64,000 nt of DNA from Methanobrevibacter millerae (GCA_015063005.1 SUTF01000001.1:62001-126000), one strand, 5' to 3'. Numbered from the stretch's first letter, positions 9,219-18,457 are shown. The notes: generated from the sequence alone by a model not told the origin. Numbers and translations are program-made.

Positions 9219-10493
9219 ATGACTGAAGAATTATTTAATGAATCTAAAAAATACTTCCCCGGAGGAGTTAATTCACCAGTTCGTGCATTCAAGCCTTATC
9301 CATTTTTTGTTAAAAGTGCTGGTGGCTGTAAAATAACCGATACTGAAGAGAATACCTATATCGACCACTGTCTGGCTTACGGTCCATTGATACTTGGACA
9401 TGCAAATCCTAAAGTGGTGCGTGAAGTGTCAAATCAGTTGACTATAGGTACTGCCTATGGAGCACCAACCGAAAATGAAATCAAACTTGCACGTGAAGTT
9501 GTTGATAGAATTCCTTCTGCTGAAATGGTCAGATTTTGTAATAGCGGGACTGAAGCTACAATGAGCGCCATCAGATTGGCACGTGGATTTACAGGACGTG
9601 ACAAAATCATCAAATTTGAAGGAGCATATCACGGAGCACATGACTATGTATTGGTTAAAGGAGGATCAGGTGCAGCATGCCTTCCGGATTCTGCAGGAAT
9701 TCCAACAGACACAACAAAAAACACATTGTCAGTTCCATTCAACGATGAGGAAGCCCTAACTGAATTGATTGAAAAGGAAGGGAAAAATGTAGCATGTTTA
9801 ATAATGGAAGTTGTAATGGGCAATGTTGGATGTATTGAACCTAAGGCAGGATTTTTAGAGTTTGTCCGCAAGATTACTGAAGAAAACGATATAGTGTTAA
9901 TATTTGATGAAGTCATCACTGGTTTTAGAGCTTCCAGAGGCGGTGCTCAACAATACTATGGAGTAACTCCTGATTTAACAACACTAGGTAAGATTGTTGG
10001 TGGAGGACTTCCAATGGGTGCTTTCTGTGGAAAAAGAGAAATTATGGAGTTAATAGCTCCCCAAGGACCAGTTTACCAGGCAGGTACATTTAGTGGCAAC
10101 CCGATTTCTGTCCAGGCAGGATTATCAACCATGTCACAGCTGGACGATAAATTCTATAAAGATTTAGAAAGAAAAGGTAATTTCCTAAGAGGAAACATTG
10201 AATCAATAATTGATGACGAGCAGTACAATATCCAATGCGTTGGACTCGCATCAATGTTCCAGATATATTTGAATCCTGCAGAAGTTTACAATTATGCTGA
10301 TGCTCAAAAGTCTGATACTGAAAGCTTTTTAAGATACTTTAGAGCTCTTTTAAAAGAAGGTGTGTTCATACCGCCTAGTCAATTTGAATGTAACTTTATT
10401 TCAAGTGCACACAGCATGGCAGACCTGCAAGATACGTCCGATGCAATCGAAAATGCCCTGGCTGTTGCATTTAAAAAGAAAAATAAATTTTAA
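9219..10493 (+). CDS. hemL: Glutamate-1-semialdehyde 2,1-aminomutase
   Basis: PLP enzyme that makes 5-aminolevulinate from glutamate-1-semialdehyde (C5 pathway to tetrapyrroles, including cobamide and F430). 424 residues: [12 protein letters not shown], the class III aminotransferase blocks [18 protein letters not shown] and [10 protein letters not shown], and the PLP lysine in [17 protein letters not shown] place the start at ATG 9219, 8 bases after the cbiC stop, preceded by GTGAT. A longer open frame from 9180 overlaps cbiC and lacks family residues. The signal peptidase gene follows after 9 bases. Confidence 0.96.
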   Translation: MTEELFNESKKYFPGGVNSPVRAFKPYPFFVKSAGGCKITDTEENTYIDHCLAYGPLILGHANPKVVREVSNQLTIGTAYGAPTENEIKLAREVVDRIPSAEMVRFCNSGTEATMSAIRLARGFTGRDKIIKFEGAYHGAHDYVLVKGGSGAACLPDSAGIPTDTTKNTLSVPFNDEEALTELIEKEGKNVACLIMEVVMGNVGCIEPKAGFLEFVRKITEENDIVLIFDEVITGFRASRGGAQQYYGVTPDLTTLGKIVGGGLPMGAFCGKREIMELIAPQGPVYQAGTFSGNPISVQAGLSTMSQLDDKFYKDLERKGNFLRGNIESIIDDEQYNIQCVGLASMFQIYLNPAEVYNYADAQKSDTESFLRYFRALLKEGVFIPPSQFECNFISSAHSMADLQDTSDAIENALAVAFKKKNKF

Positions 10494-10502
10494 GGTGTTT
10501 AA

Positions 10503-10925
10503 ATGGTAGATTACAAAGAACTTGCATCATATGCAGTTATTCTCATAATCGTTTTAATAGCTGCCCAACACCTGAACGTTGTTGTTTCAGGCAGTATGGA
10601 GCCAGTATTCTACAGAGGAGACATAGTTGTCATTGAAAAGGCAAATTTCCTGGGAATACATGAGTTCAATTCAAGCGACGTTAAAGTGGGAGATATTGTA
10701 GTTTATGATGCAGCATGGTTTAACCAACCAGTCATTCACAGAATTATCGACATTAAAGATATTAATGGAACGACGATGTATGTAATTAAGGGTGACAACA
10801 ACAATCGGACGGATCCTTATTATGTAACTTCAAATCAAATCGAGTCAAGAGTGCTTACATGGGGAGACAACCCACTCGTCATTCCATGGATTGGTCACAT
10901 TTCATTATGGTTAAGAGGATTATAA
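10503..10925 (+). CDS. Archaeal/ER-type signal peptidase I
   Basis: Cleaves signal peptides of exported proteins such as the adhesins in this window. 140 residues with one N-terminal transmembrane helix (about 8-22). The catalytic Ser is in VSGSMEP (residue 31), the His in PVIHRI (79), and Asp in KGDNNNRTDP (98 and 104), the Ser-His-Asp arrangement of the Sec11-like enzymes, which lack the bacterial Lys. AAGGTG precedes the ATG. It is embedded between hemL and argS with spacings of 9 and 10 bases. Confidence 0.92.
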   Translation: MVDYKELASYAVILIIVLIAAQHLNVVVSGSMEPVFYRGDIVVIEKANFLGIHEFNSSDVKVGDIVVYDAAWFNQPVIHRIIDIKDINGTTMYVIKGDNNNRTDPYYVTSNQIESRVLTWGDNPLVIPWIGHISLWLRGL

Positions 10926-10935
10926 AGGTGAGTTA

Positions 10936-12636
10936 ATGTATTTTGAGATAGAAAAACAAGCTATTGATGCTTTAAACAAAGCATTAGATCAATATGATGA
11001 AGAAATAGACAGGAACTTCCGTTTGGAATTTCCACCAGACCCTAAATTAGGGGATTTGGCCAGTACAATAGCATTCGCGCTTACAAAGAAATTAAAAACT
11101 TCACCAAATCTTGTTGCTGAGGATTTGGTTTCAAAAATCGAAGTGCCTGAAATATTTGAAAAGGTTCAAAACTTCGGTCCTTACGTCAATTTCTTTATTG
11201 ACTATGCGAAATTTTCAAAACAATTATTGGAAAAAGTAGATGAAAGCTATGGTCAGCTTGAAAAGGTAGATGAAAAGATTGTATTGGAACACACTTCCGC
11301 AAATCCAAACGGACCATTGCATATTGGACATGTCCGTAACTCCATTTTTGGAGATTCCCTATCAAGACTATTGAAATTGGCAGGTCGTGAAGTCCAAACC
11401 CAATACTATGTAAATGACATGGGACGCCAAATCGCAATCATAGTCTACGGAATAACCGAAATGGGCTTGAAAATCGAAGCCCAGGAAGGAGAAAAAATAG
11501 ATGAAAAGATAGGCAAGCTATACTTCCAGGCAAACAAGGAAGTTGAAGAAAACGAAGCGGCCAATGAAAAGGTAAGCGAACTTATTCAAAAGTACGAAAA
11601 AGGCGAAGATGAAGATTTAAACAAAGTCTTTGAGCATGTAGTTGAAAGCTGCATTTCAGGAATCAAGGATACCCTTAAAAGAATCAACATTCATCACGAT
11701 GACTTTGTATGGGAAGGTACATTCGTGAGAAACGGGGAAGTAAGTGACCTTGTCGATTACTTTGAAAAGGAAGGATTCGTATCACATGAGGAAGTTGACT
11801 ATATTGACTTGAAATTCTACAATATTGAAAAGGAATTTGTGCTGAGAAGATCAAACGGAACTTCTCTTTACTCAACAAGAGACTTAGCATATCACAGATA
11901 CAAAGCAACCCTTGGAGATTTGGTTTTAGACATTTTAGGTTCAGACCACAAGCTATCCTCACAACAGATGAAAGTCATATTTGAAGAAATCCTAAAAGAA
12001 AAGGCTCTTGAAGTAATATTTTATGAATTCATCACATTACCAGAAGGTTCAATGTCTACAAGAAGAGGAAAATTCGTATCAGTAGACGACTTGGTTGATG
12101 AAGCAATCTTAAGGGCAACTGAAGAAATCAAATCCAGAAACCCTAACTTAAGTGATGAGGAAATAAAGCCAATGGCTGAAAACATCGGAATTGGAGCAAT
12201 CAGATTCTTCATTGCAAAGCTATCCCCTGAAAAGCACTTGACATTCAAATGGGATGAAGCATTAAGCTTTGAAAGAGGATGCGCTTCAATACAATATGCA
12301 CATGCAAGAGCATGCAAATTGCTGAATAAATCAGGAAAAGATGTATCATCACTCAGTGTTGCAGACGATTGGGTGCCTAATGATTCCGAACAGGATTTAG
12401 TGAGATTGATTGCCAAATTCCCACAGGTAGTTGAAGACTCCGCCAACAAGAAAAGGGTTCACAACATAACCCAATACTGTCAGGACCTGGCAGGATCATT
12501 CAACAAATTCTACAAATCCCAACAGGTTATCGGATCTGATGTTGAAGACACCAGATTGATATTGGTTGACAGGGCAAAAACAACCATCAAAAACGCATTA
12601 GACATTCTAGGAGTGCCTGCTCCTGAAAAAATGTAG
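10936..12636 (+). CDS. argS: Arginyl-tRNA synthetase
   Basis: Charges tRNA-Arg; class I synthetase. 566 residues with the N-terminal Add-1 domain, the HIGH box in NPNGPLHIGHVRNSIFGD, the variant KMSKS region EGSMSTRRGKFVSVDDL, and the C-terminal DALR anticodon-binding domain (QYAHARA onward). AAGGTGA precedes the ATG. It is the last gene of the cbiC operon; a strong hairpin and U-tract begin at its stop codon. Confidence 0.97.
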   Translation: MYFEIEKQAIDALNKALDQYDEEIDRNFRLEFPPDPKLGDLASTIAFALTKKLKTSPNLVAEDLVSKIEVPEIFEKVQNFGPYVNFFIDYAKFSKQLLEKVDESYGQLEKVDEKIVLEHTSANPNGPLHIGHVRNSIFGDSLSRLLKLAGREVQTQYYVNDMGRQIAIIVYGITEMGLKIEAQEGEKIDEKIGKLYFQANKEVEENEAANEKVSELIQKYEKGEDEDLNKVFEHVVESCISGIKDTLKRINIHHDDFVWEGTFVRNGEVSDLVDYFEKEGFVSHEEVDYIDLKFYNIEKEFVLRRSNGTSLYSTRDLAYHRYKATLGDLVLDILGSDHKLSSQQMKVIFEEILKEKALEVIFYEFITLPEGSMSTRRGKFVSVDDLVDEAILRATEEIKSRNPNLSDEEIKPMAENIGIGAIRFFIAKLSPEKHLTFKWDEALSFERGCASIQYAHARACKLLNKSGKDVSSLSVADDWVPNDSEQDLVRLIAKFPQVVEDSANKKRVHNITQYCQDLAGSFNKFYKSQQVIGSDVEDTRLILVDRAKTTIKNALDILGVPAPEKM

Positions 12637-12673
12637 ATGAGTTATCCAACTCATCACTACTTCTTTTTTAATT
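12636..12673 (+). terminator. Terminator after argS
   Basis: A perfect 8-bp stem GATGAGTT/AACTCATC with a 4-base loop (12636-12655) is followed by a T-rich stretch containing six T in a row. It begins within the stop codon of argS and ends the cbiC-hemL-signal peptidase-argS transcript. Confidence 0.8.
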
Positions 12674-12909
12674 AATTTTAGACATCTTAAATTAAATTCA
12701 TTTTTTAAAAAATATGATTTGATTAGGTGTTAATGACTTAAAAATCAATATACATTTTAAACTTTATTTTTAAAATAGAGAAAAATATAAATAGTATGTT
12801 TCACTCAGAACAATTTTTCACAGTCAGAACAATTTTTTAAAGCCATAAATTCCTTAAATTTATATATTAAAACTTATAAAAGCTATTAAGTGTAGGAGGT
12901 GATAATGCT

Positions 12910-12999
12910 ATGGATTATGAAAAAATGAGATTCATCTCAGCAATTCTAATGTTGATCACTGCATTAATCGAATTGCTGAAATGTATATTATGGGATTAA
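12910..12999 (+). CDS. Small hydrophobic peptide (29 aa)
   Basis: Function unknown. The peptide begins MDYEKMRFISAILMLITALI and ends CILWD; one amphipathic or transmembrane helix covers most of it. The case for a real gene is the near-perfect ribosome site AGGAGGTGAT at 12895-12904 with 5-9 bases to the ATG, and a TATA-like TTTATATATT about 30 bases upstream of the ribosome site. An overlapping ATG at 12905 gives only seven codons. Size and charge pattern fit small membrane regulators or type I toxin-like peptides; neither can be claimed. Confidence 0.6.
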   Translation: MDYEKMRFISAILMLITALIELLKCILWD

Positions 13000-13084
13000 T
13001 TTCCCATAATAATTACTCATATTTTTCTTGTCCAATAGTATATAATACTTCCTACCCCCATTGAAAATTAAGAGTTGATTATCA

Positions 13085-13213
13085 ATGTTAAAATCAGTAT
13101 TAACAATAATTCAAATAATTTTGTGTATCATAATAATATTTTTAGGATATCGAAAAAAGGAAAATATAAATATTCTAATAGGAATATGCCTCTTGATATT
13201 ATCAGTCTTATAA
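13085..13213 (+). CDS. Small two-helix membrane protein (42 aa)
   Basis: Function unknown. Two hydrophobic helices (about residues 4-20 and 30-42) are separated by a basic loop, GYRKKENIN. The ribosome site is weak (GTTGAT about 5 bases before the ATG). The frame ends 12 bases before the stop of the convergent uvrA-like gene. Its composition is clearly membrane-like, which in AT-rich DNA also arises by chance, so this call is tentative. Confidence 0.4.
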   Translation: MLKSVLTIIQIILCIIIIFLGYRKKENINILIGICLLILSVL

Positions 13214-13225
13214 AATAGAAAGCAG

Positions 13226-15682
13226 CTACATCTTTTCAGCCAGATATTTACCTGTCAGGCTTTTTGAGGAATTAACGACATCATCCAAACTTCCACTAAC
13301 CAATATCTCACCGCCATAGTTATCATCATCTATTCCAATATCAATAATATGGTCTGCATTGGCTATCAAGTCCAAATCATGTTCAATAACAATAACCGTT
13401 GCACCTCTATCAATCAAATTATCAAATACATCAATCAATACCTTCACATCCAACGGATGAAGGCCTATTGTGGGCTCGTCAAATATGAATATCGAATTTT
13501 TCTGTGACTTTCCTATTTCAGATGCCAATTTAAGCCTTTGGGCTTCACCGCCTGAAAGACTTGGAGTGGCTTCACCCAAAGTAAGATATCCCAATCCCAA
13601 ATCAGACAGTTTCTGCAATTTAGATGTAACTTTTTTTAACTCAAATAACTCTTCCAAGGCTTCATCAATAGTCAGAGACATTATATCTGCAAGAGAAAGT
13701 CCATTGAATCTTGTATTTTCAATATCCCCATTGTATCTTGAACCGTCACAGTCAGGACATGTCATTTCCACATCGGGAAGGAACTGCACATCCATTGAAA
13801 CACTTCCGGTTCCATTGCATGTTTCACATCTCAACTTACCAGTATTATATGAAAAGTCAGCGGTCTTATACTCATCGGATAGCTTGGAGAACTCTCGCCT
13901 TAACTCATCAAGAACCTTTGAGTATGTTGCAACAGTGCTTCTGACATTTTTTCCAATCGGAACGCTGTCAATCAGATCAATTTTTTTAATGTCGCCGCAT
14001 TCCAAATCACGAACAGCATCAGGTAAATCCGCATCATCAATATGGGCTTTGATGGCAGGATAAAGAGCTTCCAAAAGAAGTGTCGTCTTTCCACTTCCAG
14101 ATACGCCAGTTACAACAGTAAGCTTTCCTTTTGGAATTTCAACATCCATTGACTTTACATTATGGATTTCAGATGTTTTGATATTGATAACACCATTTTC
14201 AAATACGTTTCCTGATTTATTCCTTATAATGATTTTTTCTGAATTTGTCAGAAATGGTGCTATTTGCGAAGAATGATTGAGCTTTATTTCATCCAATGAC
14301 CCCTGAGCTATTATATTTCCACCATCTGCACCTGCAGTTGGACCCAATTCAACCATATAATCGGCAATACCTAGAATTCTTGTATCATGGTCAACCAAAA
14401 TGATTGAATTTCCATCATCAACAAGACGCCTTATAACACTTATCAATCCGTTGACATTATCGGGATGAAGACCTATTGACGGCTCATCCAAAACATATAA
14501 AACACCAGTCGTATGGTTTCTTAGGGTTTTTGCAAGCTGCATCCTTTGAAGCTCACCTGTTGATAATGTATTGGCAGGCCTGTCAAGTGAAATGTAGCTT
14601 AAGCCTAAGTCAAGCAGAATATTTGCATTGTCCATGAATTCCTCAAGAATATTTTCTGCCATCGGCCTTACTTCACCGGGAAGTTCACTTACGACTTTTT
14701 GAAGCCATATTACCAGTTCCTTAAGGTTCATCTGACATGCTTCAGCCAGATTTATTCCACCAAAAAGCGTCTGTCTGGCTTTTGAATTGATTCTCGTTCC
14801 ATTGCACACGGAACAAACCTGTGTCGTTAAGTATTTATTAATTCTTTGAAGACCTTTTTCTGTTTTTGCTTTCTTAAGAGCTTCTTCAACTGCCTTGTGG
14901 GCATTCCTATACTCAGCATTCAATTCAAATAGCTTGCCGTTTTTAGAAGGAATGTTGATATATCTTTTAACTGAAGGGCCATTATAGACTATTTCCTTTT
15001 CTTCATCAGTCAAATCCTTAAACGGCACATCTATTCTAACTCCCAGCTCGCCTGCAACATGATACATCCAGGATATTCCAAACATGTTCCATGACTCGAC
15101 TGCACCCTCCTCAAGGGTTTTTGTTTCATCCCCAACCAATGTGGAATCGTCAATTCCTCTAATGTAGCCTGTTCCACTGCATTCGGGACATGCTCCATCG
15201 GAATTGAATGCATATTCCTCAGCACCCAAACCATAGAATTCCTCACCGCATTGAGGACATTTGATTGGAATTTCACGGGCAACATTCAATGTAGGATCTT
15301 GCAAGTGTCCATTGGGGCAGGTGTAATTGCCGCATCTTGAATACAATAATCTCAAGGAGTTTAAAAGTTCAGTTGAGGTTCCGAATGTCGAGCGGATATT
15401 TGGAACATTAGGACGCTGATGAAGGGCAAGTGCTGCCGGAACATACTGTATCAAGTCGACCTGCGCCTTTTGAGTCTGTGAAATCCTGCGTCTCGTATAA
15501 GTTGAAAGAGCATCCAAATATCTTCTTGAGCCTTCAGAGTAGAGAACTCCCAAGGCAAGAGAGGACTTTCCGCTTCCTGAAACACCTGAAATAGCTACAA
15601 TCTTACCGAGAGGAATATCAACATCAATGTTTTTTAAATTATGAACCTTAGCTCCCCTAATGATTATCATATCTTTGTACAT
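13226..15682 (-). CDS. UvrA-like excinuclease ATPase, class II (UvrA2 type)
   Basis: Tandem ABC ATPase that binds damaged or drug-modified DNA. 818 residues, shorter than the roughly 940 of true UvrA. First half: Walker A GVSGSGKSSL (about 34-43), signature LSTGELQRMQLA, Walker B YVLDEPSIGLHP. Second half: GVSGSGKTTLL, zinc finger CETCNGTG...CPDCDG, LSGGEAQRLKLA, FIFDEPTIGLHP. The length deficit fits loss of the UvrB-binding domain, as in UvrA2 proteins tied to drug or antibiotic tolerance. No uvrB or uvrC lies nearby. No clear ribosome site precedes the ATG at 15682; ATG 15670 is an alternative start. Confidence 0.88.
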   Translation of the reverse strand: MYKDMIIIRGAKVHNLKNIDVDIPLGKIVAISGVSGSGKSSLALGVLYSEGSRRYLDALSTYTRRRISQTQKAQVDLIQYVPAALALHQRPNVPNIRSTFGTSTELLNSLRLLYSRCGNYTCPNGHLQDPTLNVAREIPIKCPQCGEEFYGLGAEEYAFNSDGACPECSGTGYIRGIDDSTLVGDETKTLEEGAVESWNMFGISWMYHVAGELGVRIDVPFKDLTDEEKEIVYNGPSVKRYINIPSKNGKLFELNAEYRNAHKAVEEALKKAKTEKGLQRINKYLTTQVCSVCNGTRINSKARQTLFGGINLAEACQMNLKELVIWLQKVVSELPGEVRPMAENILEEFMDNANILLDLGLSYISLDRPANTLSTGELQRMQLAKTLRNHTTGVLYVLDEPSIGLHPDNVNGLISVIRRLVDDGNSIILVDHDTRILGIADYMVELGPTAGADGGNIIAQGSLDEIKLNHSSQIAPFLTNSEKIIIRNKSGNVFENGVINIKTSEIHNVKSMDVEIPKGKLTVVTGVSGSGKTTLLLEALYPAIKAHIDDADLPDAVRDLECGDIKKIDLIDSVPIGKNVRSTVATYSKVLDELRREFSKLSDEYKTADFSYNTGKLRCETCNGTGSVSMDVQFLPDVEMTCPDCDGSRYNGDIENTRFNGLSLADIMSLTIDEALEELFELKKVTSKLQKLSDLGLGYLTLGEATPSLSGGEAQRLKLASEIGKSQKNSIFIFDEPTIGLHPLDVKVLIDVFDNLIDRGATVIVIEHDLDLIANADHIIDIGIDDDNYGGEILVSGSLDDVVNSSKSLTGKYLAEKM

Positions 15683-15791
15683 GGTAATGATATTTGGAAA
15701 ATAAAATTAATAAATATTTAGAGGATTTTGAACTCCCCGCATAAGATGTCTAGATATACATACAAAATAGAATTAACAGATAATTTTTTAC

Positions 15792-16696
15792 ACTAAAAGA
15801 AACTTAAATTTAACACTACTTGATAAACTATGTTACTTATATAACTGCACGCATGAATATATCCTGGGAGAAAGTGATGAATATGAAAAACAGAAAATTA
15901 TGTTTAAATCTGGAAATGATATGGACTTAAATGTTATAGCTAAAATAAATCAGTTGTCATTTCATTTAAAAACTTTAAGGGAATTTGAATATGGAGAAAA
16001 AGAAGTTAAATTCCCCAAATTAAACATTAATTTAAGAAGAGAGCTTGGACTTGATGAATATTCACAATAAACATTTTTACATTACTCCTACAAAAAATTC
16101 CAAACACGACAATAGTTAAATTTCCAATGAAAAGAAGTGTTAGTGGATGCTGCTTTAAAAAAAATAACGATTCAATTATTCTAATAAATTCCGCCCATTC
16201 ACCAGGCAGGCAAAATTTCACTTTAGCACATGAATTATATCATATATTAGATAATGATAAAAAAGTTTATATTTGTTCTGATGGTTTAAAAAACGAAATA
16301 GAAGAAAATGCTGATGAATTTGCTTCTAACTTTATAATTACAGAGCATGGACTATATGATTTTATTGAATCAAACGATATTGATAAGTGGAATATTGATG
16401 ATGTAATTAAATGTGAACAATATTTTCAGATTGACCATAATTCCTTAATTAGAAGATTATATTCTGAAAAATTGATTGATAGATCTCAATTCGCTGACTT
16501 TTCATTTAATATTATTTCTAAAGCCCGTAAACTAGGATATGATATGTCATTATATGAGTCTCAAAATAATAATGAGTATTATTCTATTGGCCATATGATT
16601 CCTCTTACAGAAAAAGTATGTCAAAAAGGAAATATATCCCAAGGCAGGAAAAAAGATATTTTACTTGACCTTTTTAGATACGATATTGTATATTAA
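15792..16696 (+). pseudogene. XRE-ImmA/IrrE antitoxin-type metallopeptidase, frameshifted and 5' truncated
   Basis: Residual first frame reads LTLLDKLCYLYNCTHEYILG, the last helix of an XRE HTH domain, then continues to LGLDEYSQ and a stop at 16068. The protein resumes in another frame as INIFTLLLQKIPNTTIVKFPM and runs to 16696, with the zinc motif HELYHIL and the second-helix NADEFASNFI region of ImmA/IrrE peptidases. One missing C in the TCAC-AATAAAC stretch near 16065 explains the break. Most of the HTH is absent. The intact downstream frame (ATG 16127) could still make a peptidase domain. It sits directly before a PIN gene, as in XRE-COG2856 toxin-antitoxin loci. Confidence 0.75.
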
Positions 16697-16706
16697 TGGA
16701 GGAAAG

Positions 16707-17135
16707 ATGTCTGATAAACCTATTTTCTATGATTCAGATGTTTTGATATGTTTTCTGAAAATAAACGAAATAGAAATATTAAAAGAATTGTTTTCAAAAG
16801 TTATCATATCAAAAAATGTTAAAGAAGAATTAACTAATGTTAATGCACCTAAAAATGAAGTGAATGAAATAAATAGATTGATTGAAGAAAAATTCATTGA
16901 AGTTGTAGAAATTGAAGTATTATCTTCAGAATATTCCTATTATAAATGTATGATTAATGGATTTTGGAGTAATGGAGAGAAACTAGGATTTGGCGAATCG
17001 TCAGCAATGGCATTAGCAATAAGCAATAATGGTATTGTTGCAAGTAATAATCTAAAAGATGTTAGTGATATAAGTGATAATTTCAATATTCCAATTATTA
17101 CATCCTCTTTAATCTTATATTCAGTTTTGAATTAG
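16707..17135 (+). CDS. PIN-domain-like putative toxin nuclease
   Basis: 142 residues. Candidate metal-binding acids of a PIN domain are in IFYDSDVLICFL, VKEEL, GFGESSAMALA and ASNNLKDV, in the usual order. PIN proteins cut RNA, often tRNA or mRNA, in toxin-antitoxin pairs. The start is the ATG at 16707, because GGAGG is 4 bases upstream; it lies 10 bases after the ImmA-like gene. The partner antitoxin is broken, so a functional toxin would need silencing or another antitoxin. Otherwise the protein is already weak or used elsewhere. Confidence 0.72.
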   Translation: MSDKPIFYDSDVLICFLKINEIEILKELFSKVIISKNVKEELTNVNAPKNEVNEINRLIEEKFIEVVEIEVLSSEYSYYKCMINGFWSNGEKLGFGESSAMALAISNNGIVASNNLKDVSDISDNFNIPIITSSLILYSVLN

Positions 17136-17352
17136 GATCAAATAGTAAAATCGAATTAATGATATTTGGAATAAAATTATTAAAAAACCAACCAAAAACT
17201 TCCTAAAAAAACATTTGACGAATATTAGAGGAACTATTCGAAAAAGACTGTTGTGAACTATTGAAAAATTATGATTTCAAAAAAATATATTGTGCTTAAA
17301 CAAATAAGACGAGCCAAACATTATCGATGTTAAAATATATTGTAGATTATGA

Positions 17353-17886
17353 TTAATCTACAAAATGAATATAATCCTCTTTTCTTGGAGCTGCCTTTGG
17401 ATTTGTCATATCTGGATAACCTAGAACAACATGGCCAATTCCTTCATAGCTTTCAGGAATTCCCCATTCTTTCAGCAGTTCCTTGCCCTTTGGAGATGCG
17501 AATTCATCCCTTGCACGGTGAATCCAGCAGGACCCCACACCAATTGCATGAGCCGCATTAACCAAAACAGTTAACACGCTAGCTCCGTCCTCAACATATG
17601 TCGGCATTTCACTGTTTGCCAGTACAATTAAAAGCGTTTTTCCTCCATAGAACGGATCCATATCATCCGGAACTTCAGTTGGGAAAAAACTTCTGTTCCA
17701 ATCGGAAAATTCCTTAATTGTTTCTGGATTTTGAATTACAACGATTTTTGGAGACTGTCTTCCAGCGCCTGTAGGAGCATAGGTGCCTGCATCCAAAATG
17801 ATGTTTAACTCTTCATCACTAATCTGTTCGTCTTTAAACTTACGGATACTTCTTCTTGATTTCAAATCTTCAATAGTTTGATTCAT
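17353..17886 (-). CDS. Nitroreductase family FMN oxidoreductase
   Basis: Reduces nitro compounds, quinones or similar with NAD(P)H using FMN. 177 residues with the family entry IEDLKSRRSIRKFKDEQI, the ILDAGTYAPTGAGRQS block and a C-terminal GIPESYEGIGHVVLGYP. I choose the ATG at 17886 because GTGAGG lies upstream; a GTG at 17898 is inside that site. Just upstream are a duplicated tail of the neighbouring marR gene and two 21-bp operator-like dyads, so transcription is probably controlled by a repressor. Confidence 0.9.
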   Translation of the reverse strand: MNQTIEDLKSRRSIRKFKDEQISDEELNIILDAGTYAPTGAGRQSPKIVVIQNPETIKEFSDWNRSFFPTEVPDDMDPFYGGKTLLIVLANSEMPTYVEDGASVLTVLVNAAHAIGVGSCWIHRARDEFASPKGKELLKEWGIPESYEGIGHVVLGYPDMTNPKAAPRKEDYIHFVD

Positions 17887-17957
17887 CCAATCCCTCACTA
17901 ATTTTGATTAAAGTTAATATATGCCTCTTCAGTTAAATCATTAATGATTATAATGTA
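17870..17957 (-). repeat. Duplicated marR 3' end overlapping the nitroreductase start
   Basis: This stretch repeats the last part of the marR gene (18029-18123) with scattered changes and a short deletion. In the marR frame it still reads NDLTEEAYIN near the 5' side and GLDESNY before the stop, broken by a stop in between. The nitroreductase ATG lies inside the copy. It suggests that a second marR gene once overlapped the nitroreductase gene. Confidence 0.75.
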
Positions 17958-18002
17958 ACATAAAATCTATTACATTTAATATGTAATATAAAATTAGTTA
18001 CA
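17954..18002. promoter_or_regulatory. Two operator-like 21-bp dyads upstream of the nitroreductase
   Basis: TGTAACATAAAATCTATTAC(A) at 17954-17974 and TGTAATATAAAATTAGTTAC(A) at 17982-18002 are near copies, each TGTAA-N11-TTACA. Centres are 28 bases apart. They lie between marR and the nitroreductase gene, about 70 bases before its ATG, where a winged-helix repressor would act. Confidence 0.6.
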
Positions 18003-18028
18003 TAATATGAAAACAATTATATGAATAT

Positions 18029-18457
18029 TCAATAGTTTGATTCATCCAATCTCTTACTAATTTTAATTAGAGCTCTTTTAAAACTTAAAAATTCCTCTTC
18101 AGTCAATTCATTTTTTATAATATCGTCCCACTTTTCATCACAGTCCATAACGCTTTTAGCAACTCCAACCCCATCATCAGTAATTGTGATGATTTTTTTC
18201 CTTTTAAGAGGAGTCTTTTTAATTAATCCTAGCTTTTCAAGTTTATTCAAATTTCTTGTTACAGTGCTTTCATTTAATGAAAATAATGTGGCCAATTGCT
18301 CTTGGCTAAGTCCATCATTTTTATAGATTCCTATTAAAAATGGATAAAGGCCATATGTCAAATTAACATCCTTTATCTGCTTGTTTAGAAATTTAGCATG
18401 ATATCTGTATATCAGTGAAATATATGGTGTTGTAGGCAAATCCATGCTAAATTCCAT
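18029..18457 (-). CDS. MarR-family transcriptional regulator
   Basis: 142-residue winged-helix repressor. Winged-helix core: GLSQEQLATLFSLNESTVTR (recognition helix), NLNKLEKLGLIKKT and the wing LKRKKIITITDDG; flanking helices form the dimer. The ATG at 18457 is favoured by a GTGGTG site 8 bases upstream; its start overlaps the end of the MATE gene by 11 bases, so the two are co-translated. It probably represses the MATE-marR operon through the paired palindromes at 19833-19864, and its ligand would be a drug or other exported compound. Confidence 0.88.
   Translation of the reverse strand: MEFSMDLPTTPYISLIYRYHAKFLNKQIKDVNLTYGLYPFLIGIYKNDGLSQEQLATLFSLNESTVTRNLNKLEKLGLIKKTPLKRKKIITITDDGVGVAKSVMDCDEKWDDIIKNELTEEEFLSFKRALIKISKRLDESNY

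Noticed and set aside
13470-14063. Plus-strand 197-codon open frame
   Set aside because: Lies wholly within the uvrA-like gene on the opposite strand and has no ribosome site or recognisable domain.
17136-17352. Possible gene relic (reads LEELFEKDCCELLKNYDF in one plus frame)
   Set aside because: The frame is short, stops soon and matches no family I know; chance cannot be excluded.
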